Shown piece after piece: positions 27,263-36,584 of a DNA stretch of 64,000 bases. The notes under the pieces were generated by a model. That model was not told the DNA's origin and did no database searches. It was given only the letters and a program-made list of their open reading frames with translations. The first letter of the stretch is position 1, and every line of letters begins with the position of its first letter. The translations under genes and the position numbers were made by a program. This DNA comes from Bacteroidaceae bacterium (GTDB lineage: Bacteria; Bacteroidota; Bacteroidia; Bacteroidales; Bacteroidaceae), in NCBI GenBank assembly GCA_017557635.1, contig JAFYYH010000002.1:1-64000 (forward strand). Direction: 5' to 3'.

Positions 27263-28496
27263 GCAGGGAAGAATCTCCGTAACTGAGGAAACGGAAATCG
27301 TTCTTCAGGGCGTAATCGTAGATTTTTTTCCAGTCGCCGTTTACAAAGGCTGATACCAGCAGGAGCAGGGTGCTTTGAGGCTGGTGGAAATTGGTGACCA
27401 TCATCTTGACGATGTGGTACTTGTAACCCGGCGCTATGATAATCTGAGTGCTTGTCTTAAGCACATCCAAATGATGACGGTCCAGGTAATCCAGTATGCA
27501 CTGGAGAGCTTGGACCGATGTCATATCCGGCTCCGTCTCATAAGGAGTCCACTGATTGACATGCATCTCCTCCTCAGTAGCATCCGGGTGAGTGCTAAGG
27601 AAAACGCCGATATAGTAAAGGCTCTCAATGGTGCGGACCGATGTAGTTCCCACGGCAATAGTCTCCCCGCCATGAGCAATCAGTTTCTCAATGGTGCCGC
27701 GCTTTACGGCAATGAACTCAGTATGCATCTCATGCCCACTGATCTCCTCCGACTTAACCGGCCGGAAAGTACCAGCACCAACATGCAAAGTAAGCTCCTC
27801 CCGATCAATCCCATGCTCATCCAAATCCTTGAGAACCCTCTCGGTAAAATGAAGTCCGGCAGTAGGAGCCGCCACACTACCCTTAATCTTTGAATAAACC
27901 GTCTGATAAGTAGTCTTGTCACTCTCCTGCGACTCACGGTTCAAATAAGGAGGAATAGGAATCTCCCCCACAGCCTCCAAAAGCTCAGCCCAACTGATAC
28001 CACCGTCCCAACAAAAATCAATCCGATGGCTAGTCCCATGCAAAGCCCCGCGACGAGCCTCAAGAGTGATTGTGCGGTCACCAATCTGAACCGTATTGCG
28101 AAGCACAGGAGTATCCTCCTTCCACCGCTTAAGATTACCCACCAAGCAATACCAAGAACACCGCTCAGTCTGAGTAAACATAACCTGATAATCCGAAGGA
28201 TCAGCCGGTTCCAAAAGGAAAATCTCAATCAAAGCCCCAGTAGACTTAGGCCCCCCAGTAGCCTCCTTCCGGAAATGCAAACGAGCCTGAATCACCTTAG
28301 TATTATTAAAGATCATCAAAGCCCCCGTGGGAAGATACTCAGGAAGATTACGGAAAACATCATGACTAACCTCGCCATGTCTATACAGCAACAGCTTTGA
28401 ACTATCCCGCTCAGCAAGTGGGAATTTAGCAATCCGCTCATCAGGAAGCGGATAATTAAACTCACTTATCCTAATATGTTTTACCGCATCTGTCAT
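27252..28496 (-). CDS. queA: S-adenosylmethionine:tRNA ribosyltransferase-isomerase
   Basis: Transfers and rearranges the ribosyl part of SAM onto preQ1 in tRNA to make epoxyqueuosine. The 414 residues show the QueA fold with MIFNNTKVIQARLHF near residue 60, AAPTAGLHFTERVL near 220 and HVGAGTFRPV near 250, the usual landmarks; PQSTLLLLVSAFVNG is near the C-terminus. Its codons are strongly T-ended (GCT, ACT, GGT, GAT), unlike genes on either side. Expression is probably from TAATTTTG (28514-28507, minus). It sits between two intergenic elements. Confidence 0.94.
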   Translation of the reverse strand: MTDAVKHIRISEFNYPLPDERIAKFPLAERDSSKLLLYRHGEVSHDVFRNLPEYLPTGALMIFNNTKVIQARLHFRKEATGGPKSTGALIEIFLLEPADPSDYQVMFTQTERCSWYCLVGNLKRWKEDTPVLRNTVQIGDRTITLEARRGALHGTSHRIDFCWDGGISWAELLEAVGEIPIPPYLNRESQESDKTTYQTVYSKIKGSVAAPTAGLHFTERVLKDLDEHGIDREELTLHVGAGTFRPVKSEEISGHEMHTEFIAVKRGTIEKLIAHGGETIAVGTTSVRTIESLYYIGVFLSTHPDATEEEMHVNQWTPYETEPDMTSVQALQCILDYLDRHHLDVLKTSTQIIIAPGYKYHIVKMMVTNFHQPQSTLLLLVSAFVNGDWKKIYDYALKNDFRFLSYGDSSLLIP

Positions 28497-28506
28497 ATTC
28501 AGCCTG

Positions 28507-28514
28507 CAAAATTA
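28507..28514 (-). promoter_or_regulatory. -7 box for queA
   Basis: TAATTTTG on the minus strand, 10 bases upstream of the queA ATG, which would make the leader very short. Confidence 0.4.
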
Positions 28515-28551
28515 CAAAGAATTTGAAAATCTACCACACAGCAGAAATGGA

Positions 28552-28738
28552 GGTTGTTTTTTGGGGGATTGGCAGGCAAAACCATAGACGCCCATGTCTC
28601 TGTGAATGGGAGGGGCCCGCCTCAAGAAGATGCTCTGGAAGATGGGAACTTGTTCACGTCTTTCAGAGCGTCTTATTGTGGAAGGGAGGGATAGCGCGAA
28701 GCGCGTAGTTTTGACGTCAATGCCCCCAAAAAACAACC
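28552..28738 (+). repeat. Structured intergenic element, copy 2, with terminal inverted repeats
   Basis: This 187-base element fills the gap between queA and comF. Its ends are perfect 16-base inverted repeats GGTTGTTTTTTGGGGG (28552-28567 and 28723-28738 reversed), with weaker pairing beyond. Inside are the hairpin CCCAT/ATGGG (28591-28595 with 28606-28610), the box GGGAGGGGCCCGC (28608-28620), the long hairpin (28624-28642 with 28659-28677, loop CUUG), GGGAGGG (28684-28690) and GCGC-GAA-GCGC. Bases that differ from copy 1 inside stems change in pairs, so structure is kept. It looks like a MITE or a structured RNA. Confidence 0.8.
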
Positions 28739-28754
28739 GGAATGCGTTCCCCAA

Positions 28755-29468
28755 TTAATCAGCAACAGCCAGCGTAAACACACTAACTTTCAAGTCAGGA
28801 ATCCCAGCCTCCATAGCATCAATAAGAGAACAAAGAGTCGCCCCAGTAGTAATAACATCATCAATAATCAACACATGCTTACCAGCCAATAAAGAAGGAT
28901 CAGCAACCGCAAAAAGATCCTGAGCATTATTCCACCGTTGGTATTTGCCAAGGCCAGCCTGTTTAGAGTGTTCATGGACACGTTTGACAGCGTTGTTGAT
29001 TATAGGCAACCCGGTAGCCTGCCGAATCCCCTTAGCAATAAAAGAGCACTGGTTATACCCACGCTTAATCTCCTTCCAATAGGTAATAGGCATAGGAACA
29101 ATGCAGTCAATCCCCTCAAAGAACCCCTGAGAGATAAGCCCCTGGGCCCCCACCCGAGCCAGCCAAACCCCAACCTGAGGATGCCGCCAATACTTAAGAT
29201 GAAAAAGAATGTTCCTATAATCACTCTCCTTGCTGTAATGAAGCACCGAAGCCGCCCGAACCAGCCTCTTCTCAGTAAGAAGCATCCGCTCCGTAGGATT
29301 GATCTCATCCCTGCGGTATTCCAACCGCGGCATACCCAGATAACAAGTAACGCAAAGCTGCTCCTCAGAAGGATCAAGCCGATGCCCGCAAACCTTACAG
29401 TAATGCGGAAAAACAAACTCAAACAGCTTACGTACAATACCCGGGCGCCTGAAACCACCCGTCTCCAT
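28755..29468 (-). CDS. comF: ComF family phosphoribosyltransferase-like protein
   Basis: A 237-residue protein with an N-terminal zinc-finger-like double Cys-x2-Cys (CKVCGHRLDPSEEQLCVTC) and a C-terminal phosphoribosyltransferase domain carrying the PRPP loop VLIIDDVITTGATLCS. ComF relatives take part in DNA uptake or handling of single-stranded DNA in competent bacteria; the enzymatic role is unsettled. I used ATG at 29468, two bases after the recX stop codon; a TTG six bases earlier overlaps that stop. It is last in the run purN-deoD-prmC-recX-comF. Codons are T- and G-ended (many GGG, GTT), unlike deoD or purN. Confidence 0.88.
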   Translation of the reverse strand: METGGFRRPGIVRKLFEFVFPHYCKVCGHRLDPSEEQLCVTCYLGMPRLEYRRDEINPTERMLLTEKRLVRAASVLHYSKESDYRNILFHLKYWRHPQVGVWLARVGAQGLISQGFFEGIDCIVPMPITYWKEIKRGYNQCSFIAKGIRQATGLPIINNAVKRVHEHSKQAGLGKYQRWNNAQDLFAVADPSLLAGKHVLIIDDVITTGATLCSLIDAMEAGIPDLKVSVFTLAVAD

Positions 29469-29470
29469 AA

Positions 29471-29935
29471 TCAATCATCAAGGGAATCCTGCACGTTAAG
29501 GACCTTGCGCACAAGCGCCGGCTCATAACCGCGGGAACAGACGGATTTCATGGTCTTCATCTTACGCTCATACTCAGTCGCCCCCTTAGTCTGGCGGTAA
29601 CGGGAGGCCACAACCTCCTTTAGAGCCGTCATATACTCATCCTCATCAATACGTGCCAGAGCCGCATCGGCCACATCGGCAGGGATGCGTTTCTGCCAGA
29701 GAGCCTGGCTAATCTTGACCCGTCCCCACTTGGCGAAACGGACCTTGTCATGGACAAAGGCGTCAGCATAACGCCCCTCATCCACATAACCCTCCTTAAC
29801 CAGGTACTTAAGGATAAGTGAAATTTCATCGGCCTCAACCTTGTGCCGTTCAAGCATGGCGCGAACCTCCGCGCAGCAATGCTCAGCCCCCGAGCAGTAT
29901 CGCTCGGCCAGTGTCTTTCCTTCAGATTCTGTCAT
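29471..29935 (-). CDS. recX: Regulatory protein RecX
   Basis: A 154-residue modulator of the RecA filament, mostly helical, built of three-helix repeats. RecX landmarks are the N-terminal CSGAEHCCAEVRAML (usual form R-x-x-S-x-x-E-L), LVKEGYVDEGRYADAFVHDK and FAKWGRVKISQALWQKRIP. It overlaps prmC by four bases and is followed by comF, so both DNA-handling genes are co-transcribed. recA is not in the window. Confidence 0.87.
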   Translation of the reverse strand: MTESEGKTLAERYCSGAEHCCAEVRAMLERHKVEADEISLILKYLVKEGYVDEGRYADAFVHDKVRFAKWGRVKISQALWQKRIPADVADAALARIDEDEYMTALKEVVASRYRQTKGATEYERKMKTMKSVCSRGYEPALVRKVLNVQDSLDD

Positions 29936-30762
29936 AGTATAGCTTTTATCATTCGTGGTTTTCCAAATATATCATTGCGGACCTCCACATCACGGTAGCC
30001 CGCACCCATAAGCATCTCCTTCATCTCCTCCACCAAAAGGGGATTGATCTCAAAGTATAACCGTCCGCCCGTATTAAGGGTCCGATGCCCGAACGCCGCA
30101 ATCGCCTTATAGAAAAGAAGCGGGTCCGAGTCCGATACAAACAGAGCCAGGTGAGGCTCAAACTCCAGCACCGTATCCTCCATCTGAGATTTCTCGGACT
30201 CCATGACATAGGGAGGGTTGCTGACAATAACATCGAACCTGCAATCAGAGTCAGCATTCAGAATATCCGCCTTGCAGAACTCGACCTGAGTGCCGTTCAA
30301 ACGGCTGTTCTCCCGAGCCACCTCAAGCGCCCCGTCGCTGATATCCCAGCCCTGCACCTTCCAGCCCGGAAGGCGGTGAGCCAGACTAACTGCAATGCAT
30401 CCGCTGCCCGTGCCCACATCCAGCAATGAGCCGGTCTGAGCGGCATCCTGAGCCACCCACTCCACAAGTTCCGCAGTCTCCGGACGAGGAATCAGAACAC
30501 GGCTGTCAACCCTGAAAGTAAGCCCGCAGAAAGGAGTTGACCCAATCACATACTGCAAAGGCTCTCCGTTAGACAGGCGTTCCAAAGCAGACTCCAAAAG
30601 CGCATCCCTTTTAGTATCGGGAGCCAGAGTCTCCTTGGTATAAAAAGCAAGAGCACTCACACCGAGCAGTTCGGTGCAGAGTGCCCTCTTTATCGTTTCA
30701 AGCTCCTGAGCGTCATAACGTCTGCCCAAGGCATCATCAATGCGCGCCAGCAGCCTCTTCAT
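29932..30762 (-). CDS. prmC: Release factor N5-glutamine methyltransferase
   Basis: Methylates the Gln of the GGQ motif in RF1 and RF2 using SAM. The 276 residues have the N-terminal helical domain, the SAM loop LLDVGTGSGCIAVSLA near residue 115 and the catalytic NPPY in VIVSNPPYVMESE near 185. It lies two bases after deoD's stop and overlaps recX by four bases. Confidence 0.94.
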   Translation of the reverse strand: MKRLLARIDDALGRRYDAQELETIKRALCTELLGVSALAFYTKETLAPDTKRDALLESALERLSNGEPLQYVIGSTPFCGLTFRVDSRVLIPRPETAELVEWVAQDAAQTGSLLDVGTGSGCIAVSLAHRLPGWKVQGWDISDGALEVARENSRLNGTQVEFCKADILNADSDCRFDVIVSNPPYVMESEKSQMEDTVLEFEPHLALFVSDSDPLLFYKAIAAFGHRTLNTGGRLYFEINPLLVEEMKEMLMGAGYRDVEVRNDIFGKPRMIKAIL

Positions 30763-30764
30763 AA

Positions 30765-31478
30765 TCAGGCAATCTCAAGTGCCACTCTCATCATATTGGT
30801 AAAGCTGGTGCGGCGCTCCTCGGTAGAGGCATACTTGCGGTGAACCAGCTGGTCAGAGATAGTGCAGATGGTAAGAGCCTTCTTGCCCGCAGCGGCGGCA
30901 TTGATATAAAGACCGGCCGATTCCATCTCGACAGCCTTCACGCCGAACTTACCCCAAACCATCTGGAGGTTTGACTCATCATAGAACACATCGGCACTGT
31001 AGATGTTGCCCACCTGGAACTCAAAACCGTTCTCGCGAGCCACGCGGACAGCGTTCTCCAGCAGACCGTAATCGGCTATCGGCGCAAAACGGGCGGGGAA
31101 ACCGTACTGATGACCATAATCGGAGTCAGTGCAGGCAGCCTGTGCAAAGAGCATGTCACCTATTTTCATATCGGCACTCAGTGCACCGGCGGTACCAACC
31201 CTGATGATGTTCTCCACATCATAGAAGTTGTAAAGCTCATATGAGTAAATGCCTATTGAAGGGATACCCATACCGTGTCCCATGACCGATACGCGTTTAC
31301 CCTTGTAGAAACCTGTGTATCCCAGCATACCGCGGATCTCATTGAAGAGAACCGGATTATCCAGGTACTTCTCGGCTATGAACTTGGCGCGCAGAGGGTC
31401 GCCGCACATGATCACTGTCTTGGCTATATCGTCATATTGGGCGGCGATATGGGCCGACGGGGTATCTTCTCTACTCAT
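30765..31478 (-). CDS. deoD: Purine-nucleoside phosphorylase, DeoD type
   Basis: Cleaves purine nucleosides with phosphate to base and ribose 1-phosphate in the salvage pathway; hexameric in relatives. The 237 residues show the phosphate-binding VIMCGDPLRAKFIAE, VMGHGMGIPSIGIYSYEL and the nucleoside-binding VEMESAGLY, with the catalytic Asp in ICTISDQLV. It follows purN by two bases, pairing purine salvage with synthesis. Confidence 0.95.
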   Translation of the reverse strand: MSREDTPSAHIAAQYDDIAKTVIMCGDPLRAKFIAEKYLDNPVLFNEIRGMLGYTGFYKGKRVSVMGHGMGIPSIGIYSYELYNFYDVENIIRVGTAGALSADMKIGDMLFAQAACTDSDYGHQYGFPARFAPIADYGLLENAVRVARENGFEFQVGNIYSADVFYDESNLQMVWGKFGVKAVEMESAGLYINAAAAGKKALTICTISDQLVHRKYASTEERRTSFTNMMRVALEIA

Positions 31479-31480
31479 AA

Positions 31481-32149
31481 TTATTTCTCTTCAAGAGGAG
31501 GTGACACAATGCACCCCTCTATGTAATCAATCTTCTTTACGCTGCCTGCAGCCGGAGCCACAAATACCTTATGGCCCTCAATGCTGATACGGCCCTCCGA
31601 AAACCACTGCAGAGCCTGCGGGAAAATCCTGTGCTCCATGCGGTGAATCTGAGCCTCCAGCTCATCGACCGTACCGTTCACGGGCACACCTGCCTGAATG
31701 ATCACGGGACCCGCATCGAGTTCCGGAGTAACCAGATGAACCGAACAGCCGGTAATCCTTACACCATGCTCATAAGCGTCAACTATAGCTGTTGCACCCT
31801 TGAAACTGGGAAGCAGCGCCGGATGCAGATTCAGTATCCTGCCCTCATAAGCATTCACGAACACCTCACTCAAAATCCTCATCCAACCGGCCAGAGCAAT
31901 GGTATCAACATCATATTTGCGTAAATCCTCAACAACTATAGCGTCATACTCAGCCCTGTTCCGATGTCCCTTAGAAGGAATTATCTCCACCGGCACACCA
32001 AACTTACGGGCACGCTCAATCACCCCCGCATCCTCCTTATTGGTCAGAACCACCTTTACATCAGCATCCAACTTACCGGCACGCACAGCCTCAATTATAG
32101 CCTGCGCATTAGTACCATTGGCCGATGCCAGAATTGCTAATTTAATCAT
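31481..32149 (-). CDS. purN: Phosphoribosylglycinamide formyltransferase
   Basis: Adds a formyl group from 10-formyl-tetrahydrofolate to GAR in purine synthesis. The 222-residue product has the N-terminal KLAILASANGTNAQAII, the folate/catalytic segment ILNLHPALLPSFKGATAIVDA and HLVTPELDAGPVI with the catalytic Asp. The start is ATG at 32149. An open frame continues upstream to 32215, but those 22 codons (beginning [12 protein letters not shown]) are a translation of the REP-like repeat and should not be annotated as protein. First gene of purN-deoD-prmC-recX-comF. Confidence 0.94.
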   Translation of the reverse strand: MIKLAILASANGTNAQAIIEAVRAGKLDADVKVVLTNKEDAGVIERARKFGVPVEIIPSKGHRNRAEYDAIVVEDLRKYDVDTIALAGWMRILSEVFVNAYEGRILNLHPALLPSFKGATAIVDAYEHGVRITGCSVHLVTPELDAGPVIIQAGVPVNGTVDELEAQIHRMEHRIFPQALQWFSEGRISIEGHKVFVAPAAGSVKKIDYIEGCIVSPPLEEK

Positions 32150-32184
32150 ACTCTGCAAAAATAGTGAAAATTTTGCCAAGTGCG

Positions 32185-33949
<1,765 letters not shown>

Positions 33950-34225
33950 TTATTTGCCAACCACAGCCAGAACATCGCTCTGGCGCATAATCAGATATTT
34001 CTCTCCCTCAACTTCAAGTTCTGTACCTGAATACTTGCCGTAAAGAACCTGGTCACCTTTCTTGAGGACCATCTCCTCATCCTTGGTGCCGTTACCTACT
34101 GCAATTACCTCACCCTTAAGGGGTTTCTCCTTTGCTGTGTCAGGAATGATGATACCACCTACAGTCTTCTCCTCGGCTGCTGCCGGAAGTATCAGAACGC
34201 GGTCTGCTAATGGTTTAATGTTCAT
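33950..34225 (-). CDS. groS: 10-kDa co-chaperonin GroES
   Basis: A 91-residue lid protein of the GroEL ring. The mobile loop includes [18 protein letters not shown] (about 17-34) and the roof loop [19 protein letters not shown]. First gene of groS-groL; a sigma-54-like promoter lies 64 bases upstream, which suggests stress-regulated expression other than through a CIRCE element (none seen). Confidence 0.98.
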   Translation of the reverse strand: MNIKPLADRVLILPAAAEEKTVGGIIIPDTAKEKPLKGEVIAVGNGTKDEEMVLKKGDQVLYGKYSGTELEVEGEKYLIMRQSDVLAVVGK

Positions 34226-34288
34226 ATCTTTATTGTTTAAGTTATTTGTTTGCGACTTAAAAGCCCCTCATCGGGCAATGGGGTAAGA

Positions 34289-34349
34289 GCCAAAAATATG
34301 CCAAACTGCCATACGGGTGTAAAGTGTCACCAGTTATGACAGTTTGGCA
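34289..34349 (-). promoter_or_regulatory. Sigma-54-like promoter and upstream inverted repeat for groS-groL
   Basis: On the minus strand TGGCATATTTTTGGC (34303-34289) has the GG-N10-GC spacing of sigma-54 promoters, though its -12 half is TGGC rather than TTGC. It overlaps the near arm of an inverted repeat, TGCCAAACTGCCAT (34299-34312) and ATGACAGTTTGGCA (34336-34349), with one mismatch, which could bind an activator or repressor. The predicted start would leave a leader of about 53 bases. Confidence 0.4.
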
Positions 34350-34363
34350 CAGTATAGGTTTAC

Positions 34364-35137
34364 TTATCTGACATTCTCAGAGAGATAACGCATCAGCCCG
34401 TCGGCTGTCATATCCCGCTGGAACGAGCCCTTGTGGAAGACCGATATGATTCCGGTCTCCTCGGATACCACCACTGCCACGGCGTTGGTCTTCTCGGCTA
34501 TGCCCATGGCAGAGCGGTGACGCAGGCCGAATGACTTGGGCAGTTCCTCTGACTGTGACACGGGCAATATGCAGGCAGCCGATTCAATGCGGTCACCCAC
34601 GATAATCATCGCACCGTCATGCAGCGGGCTGTTCTTGAAGAAGATGTTTTCGATAAGGAACTGGTTGATGTTGGCGTTCACCGCCTCGCCCGATGCAATC
34701 ACGTCATGCAGTTCATCGGTCTCACCTATGACAATCAGGGCGCCCTCCTTGTTGTGGCTCATGCTCTCACAAGCCTTTGCCACCGGCTCCCACTTGGTCA
34801 CATCCTGGCCGTTATGGCGGCGGACAAGCCAATGGAACAGCTTACGGGTACGGGTTGACGTTCCGATGTCACGGAAGAAGTGACGTATGTCATCGGCAAA
34901 CAGCACGATCAGGGCAATCACACCCACATCGACCAATTTGTTCATCACGGCTCCCAAGAGCTGCATTTTCAGGACCTGTGAAACTACGATCCAAACCAGG
35001 ATGAACACAAGGATTCCTATGAACATGTTGAGTGAACCGGTCCTCTTCATCAGTTTGTACAGATAGAAAAGTAGCAGCGAGACGCACACCACGTCTATGA
35101 TGTCCTTGATACCGAATGATACGAAATAGTCAACCAT
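34364..35137 (-). CDS. cdaA: Diadenylate cyclase CdaA
   Basis: Membrane-anchored enzyme making c-di-AMP from two ATP. The 257 residues have three N-terminal hydrophobic helices (to about residue 85) and a DisA_N catalytic domain with DGAMIIV (near 160) and the RHR motif in GLRHRSAMGIAE (near 195). Only four bases separate it from folP. Two established targets of c-di-AMP are potassium transport and cell-wall balance, and this window also holds trkAH and murF in the same operon. It lacks the ybbR-glmM neighbours seen in Firmicutes. Confidence 0.94.
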   Translation of the reverse strand: MVDYFVSFGIKDIIDVVCVSLLLFYLYKLMKRTGSLNMFIGILVFILVWIVVSQVLKMQLLGAVMNKLVDVGVIALIVLFADDIRHFFRDIGTSTRTRKLFHWLVRRHNGQDVTKWEPVAKACESMSHNKEGALIVIGETDELHDVIASGEAVNANINQFLIENIFFKNSPLHDGAMIIVGDRIESAACILPVSQSEELPKSFGLRHRSAMGIAEKTNAVAVVVSEETGIISVFHKGSFQRDMTADGLMRYLSENVR

Positions 35138-35141
35138 ATCT

Positions 35142-35912
35142 TTATCTGTTATCTTTTAACGCCTGCATAATCCTGACGGTATGGGCTGCCTCCTCCACGT
35201 CATGGACGCGTATCCAGTCGGCACCCTGCTCAATTGCCACCGTATTCATTACGATGGTAGCCGGCAACGCCTGCTCAGGAGTTATCTTAAGCAGTTTCCA
35301 CGCCATCGATTTGCGCGAGAGGGCCGACAATACCGGAAGTCCGAACTTGCAGAGTTCCGACTGATGGGCCAGCACGGTGTAGTTCTGCTCAACGGTCTTT
35401 CCGAATCCGTATCCGGGGTCCAGGATCACCTTGCGCTTTACATCCACGCCTGCCCTCTCCATTATCTGCAGCCTCTCCTTAAAGAATGACATCATCTCTC
35501 CCACAGGATCCTCCTTGATGGTTTCCGACCACATGAGCACATACTGCGCGCCCGTATCGGCCACCACTTTATACATGTCATCATTGCCCCCGTACACATC
35601 GTTTATGATGTCCACCTTCCACTCACGAACGCAGCGCTCTGCAATCTGCGGGCGGTAGGTGTCAACTGAGAGCAGTATGTCAGGGAACTCGGCACGGATG
35701 GCTTGGAGTCCCCATTCCAGGCGCTGCATCTCCTCCTCGGCCGATGCCTGCACGGCATTGGGTCTGGTGGAGCAGCCGCCTACGTCAATGGCATCGGCCC
35801 CATGGGAGATCATAAAGCGGACTCTTTCCAGAAGAGTGGTTTTGTCCTGAACACGTGACCCGCTCCAGAAGGAGTCAGGGGTCACGTTTATGATTCCCAT
35901 TATCTTTACCAT
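35142..35912 (-). CDS. folP: Dihydropteroate synthase
   Basis: Condenses p-aminobenzoate with dihydropterin pyrophosphate in folate synthesis; target of sulfonamides. The 256-residue TIM barrel starts MGIINVTPDSF and carries DVGGCSTRPNA, where most family members read D-x-G-G-E-S-T-R-P-G; the Cys in place of Glu and loss of the Gly are worth noting. VILDPGYGFGKT and a final RVHDVEEAAHTVRIM complete the usual order. Between an SGNH hydrolase and cdaA in one operon. Confidence 0.94.
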   Translation of the reverse strand: MVKIMGIINVTPDSFWSGSRVQDKTTLLERVRFMISHGADAIDVGGCSTRPNAVQASAEEEMQRLEWGLQAIRAEFPDILLSVDTYRPQIAERCVREWKVDIINDVYGGNDDMYKVVADTGAQYVLMWSETIKEDPVGEMMSFFKERLQIMERAGVDVKRKVILDPGYGFGKTVEQNYTVLAHQSELCKFGLPVLSALSRKSMAWKLLKITPEQALPATIVMNTVAIEQGADWIRVHDVEEAAHTVRIMQALKDNR

Positions 35913-35913
35913 C

Positions 35914-36582
35914 TTACTTCTTCTCTGCGTCCAGGAAGGCCTGAATCTGCTCGGCGATCTTTGTCATACCGGCAGCTGTGGGGTGATTCATTCGCTTCTC
36001 GATGCCCTCTACAGCAATTACGGGTACACCGTAGTGCTTGCAGATCTCTCTCATTGACTCACCCAGGTTCTCTGACATGCCGTCATTGAGCAGAGAGTAT
36101 ATCTTCATCTTGGGATACAGGGCCTTGAGGTTGGCCAGCAGGTATGCAAAAGCGGGACGGTAGAAGTAGAGATCCTCCTTTGTCCAGTCTGAATACTTGT
36201 AGTCACCGAAGGGCTCGTGTGTCCAGTCGTCATTGGTACCGCCGAATATGAACAGGATATCGGGATCACCTATGCGGTTCAGACGTGTTACGAAAGCACG
36301 GTCTGAATAGTCGTCGTGGTTGTAGCCGCGGCAGCAAACGGTACTGCCTGACCATGAGTCGTTCTTTTCAAGAACCCAGCCGTTCTTCTCAATTACCTGA
36401 GCCCACCACTGCTGGCTCTGCTCTGTTACACCGCAGAACTGGTTGGGATAGAAAGTGTCATAATACTTGGGCATGGAACCCGTAAATGTTGAGTAGGAGT
36501 CACCCATTACGGAGACCTTCAACTGTGCGGAAATAACGCCGCAAACAAGAATGCTTACGAATAATGCAAAAAACTTTTTCAT
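35914..36582 (-). CDS. Secreted SGNH/GDSL-type esterase
   Basis: A 222-residue exported protein with signal peptide MKKFFALFVSILVCGVISAQ. SGNH blocks are visible: block I SVMGDSYSTF (nucleophile Ser), block III FIFGGTNDDW (Gly-x-Asn) and block V MNHPTAAGM (His, with the Asp-equivalent position taken by Asn). It could remove acyl groups from glycans or peptidoglycan in the envelope. Its place after murF, two bases away, makes cell-wall O-acetyl removal attractive, but that is inference. Confidence 0.82.
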   Translation of the reverse strand: MKKFFALFVSILVCGVISAQLKVSVMGDSYSTFTGSMPKYYDTFYPNQFCGVTEQSQQWWAQVIEKNGWVLEKNDSWSGSTVCCRGYNHDDYSDRAFVTRLNRIGDPDILFIFGGTNDDWTHEPFGDYKYSDWTKEDLYFYRPAFAYLLANLKALYPKMKIYSLLNDGMSENLGESMREICKHYGVPVIAVEGIEKRMNHPTAAGMTKIAEQIQAFLDAEKK

Positions 36583-36584
36583 AA

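Noticed and set aside
34321..34363. Second sigma-54-like site on the plus strand (TTGGCACAG...TTTAC)
   Set aside because: The GG-to-GC spacing does not fit and it points away from groS towards the end of cdaA.
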